From Flagellimonas amoyensis (GTDB taxonomy: Bacteria; Bacteroidota; Bacteroidia; Flavobacteriales; Flavobacteriaceae), in assembly GCF_003058265.1 (NCBI RefSeq), contig NZ_QBUK01000002.1, positions 310,001 to 374,000 on the forward strand: 64,000 nucleotides of DNA. The letters run 5' to 3'. The position numbers and the translations under genes were made by a program. Numbering within the stretch: position 1 is the first letter of the stretch; every line of letters starts with the position of its first letter. Of the stretch, positions 63,366 to 64,000 are shown one piece after another. The notes below the pieces were generated by a model. The model made no database searches. It was not told the origin of the DNA and worked only from the letters and a program-made list of their open reading frames with translations.

Positions 63366-64000
63366 CTATTCATCACAACCGGAAACGGTTGCCAGCTGGT
63401 TCTTTACCTTTTGCTCCTCTGCATATTCCACATATAATCCTTGATAGGGCCTGTCTGAGACAGCGAACATGACGTCCGTGCATCGGATATTGTCATACTG
63501 GCCATCACCATCCGGGCTTTGCATATGAAAAATCCGGCTGATGTAACTGTCGTCCTTACCATCGATATGGGCCCCAATATCGTTTCCATAGTTTTCGGCA
63601 TGCCGCCAGTCGGGCGACACCAGTTTATTGTTCTCCCTGTATCTTTTTAATTGGAGAAAATTCTCTTGAAGCATTCCATCCTTGGTTACAAAGGGTTCAA
63701 AATTGTTGGTGTCCGCACTTCTGGTGATCTTGATGTTGGGCTGGATATAGAGGACCACTTTTCCCAACAGCCCTCCTTCCTTCGAGCCATTACTGTCCAT
63801 GAAATAGGGGGTTTTTCCATCCACTATTTTGTTGTTGTCCACAATGGTTTCGTTGGAGAACCCATCGGAACTGTGATACCTGAGTCTATCCCCAAAACTA
63901 TTTTGCATAAGCCGGATGATGTTCTGCCACTTAGCGTCGACCATCCACTGTTCATAGTCTTTCAGTTCGGTCATGATAAAAAGGGGTTCGTGATAGGGGT
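63366..64000 (-). CDS. Truncated gene at right edge, possible PI-PLC-like phosphodiesterase
   Basis: The reading frame is open from the stop at 63366 to the window end. The first in-frame ATG (63974) is preceded by uninterrupted codons (…HEPLFIM), so the N-terminus lies outside. The visible part begins with a strand pattern PLFIMTELKD, then a helix WQNIIRLMQNSFGDRL and a later GLLGKVVLYIQ. This order resembles the C-terminal half of TIM-barrel phosphodiesterases of the Ca2+-dependent phosphatidylinositol phospholipase C type. It is a tentative call. It would fit an inositol-supplying role beside the iol operon. Confidence 0.4.
   Translation of the reverse strand, partial: PYHEPLFIMTELKDYEQWMVDAKWQNIIRLMQNSFGDRLRYHSSDGFSNETIVDNNKIVDGKTPYFMDSNGSKEGGLLGKVVLYIQPNIKITRSADTNNFEPFVTKDGMLQENFLQLKRYRENNKLVSPDWRHAENYGNDIGAHIDGKDDSYISRIFHMQSPDGDGQYDNIRCTDVMFAVSDRPYQGLYVEYAEEQKVKNQLATVSGCDE

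Overview
The window is about 64 kb of chromosome from a marine or free-living member of the Flavobacteriaceae (Bacteroidota). The evidence is the SusC/SusD pair, many SPII lipoproteins, TonB-linked glycan use, promoters matching the Bacteroidota -7 element TAnnTTTG, and moderate GC content with weak Shine-Dalgarno sites. No rRNA, tRNA, CRISPR array, transposase or prophage gene was seen.

Layout. (a) 0.4-3 kb: an outer-membrane barrel gene overlapping a vanadium-haloperoxidase/PAP2-type lipoprotein. (b) 3-5.5 kb: a minus-strand alkylation-repair operon (AraC-AGT fusion, 2OG oxygenase, free-standing Ada metal-binding domain, AlkB) with a perfect 8-8-8 inverted repeat over its promoter. (c) 5.5-7.6 kb: a WYL regulator divergent from a DinB-family gene, with two equally placed TGACA-N6-TGTCA sites. 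(d) 7.6-13.3 kb: a secreted sortilin-like BNR protein and a 7TMR-DISM hybrid histidine kinase. (e) 13.3-28.5 kb: a sialic-acid utilisation locus with a mutarotase-SSS transporter fusion, sialate O-acetylesterase, PKD/LamG lipoprotein, two sialidases, N-acetylneuraminate lyase, SusD, SusC and a divergent GntR/FadR regulator. (f) 28.7-35.6 kb: a TPR/HTH regulator, a sterol-desaturase-family protein, two alpha/beta hydrolases, an M43-like metalloprotease and an SDR. (g) 35.7-42.6 kb: an AraC regulator and a tripartite RND efflux operon. (h) 43-50 kb: a BspA-like repeat lipoprotein, a two-helix transmembrane protein with a STING-like domain, a frameshifted secreted-protein gene, a BNR lipoprotein, a sulfatase and a short AraC protein. 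(i) 50.4-64 kb: a GH32 enzyme and a complete myo-inositol catabolic operon (iolG, iolE, mmsA, an SSS transporter, iolD, iolC, iolB and an aldolase). A LacI regulator lies upstream with an 18-bp operator over the operon promoter. A truncated gene sits at the right edge.

The two sugar-acid/polyol regions read as self-contained modules. The sialic-acid locus appears to release, de-acetylate, import, mutarotate and cleave Neu5Ac, but ManNAc epimerase and kinase genes are not in the window. The inositol operon covers every step from inositol to acetyl-CoA and a triose phosphate. The observation most worth checking is the transmembrane STING-like gene at 44.2-45.0 kb, which has no cyclic-nucleotide synthase beside it. 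Next are the paired promoter/operator architectures that link each regulator to its targets.
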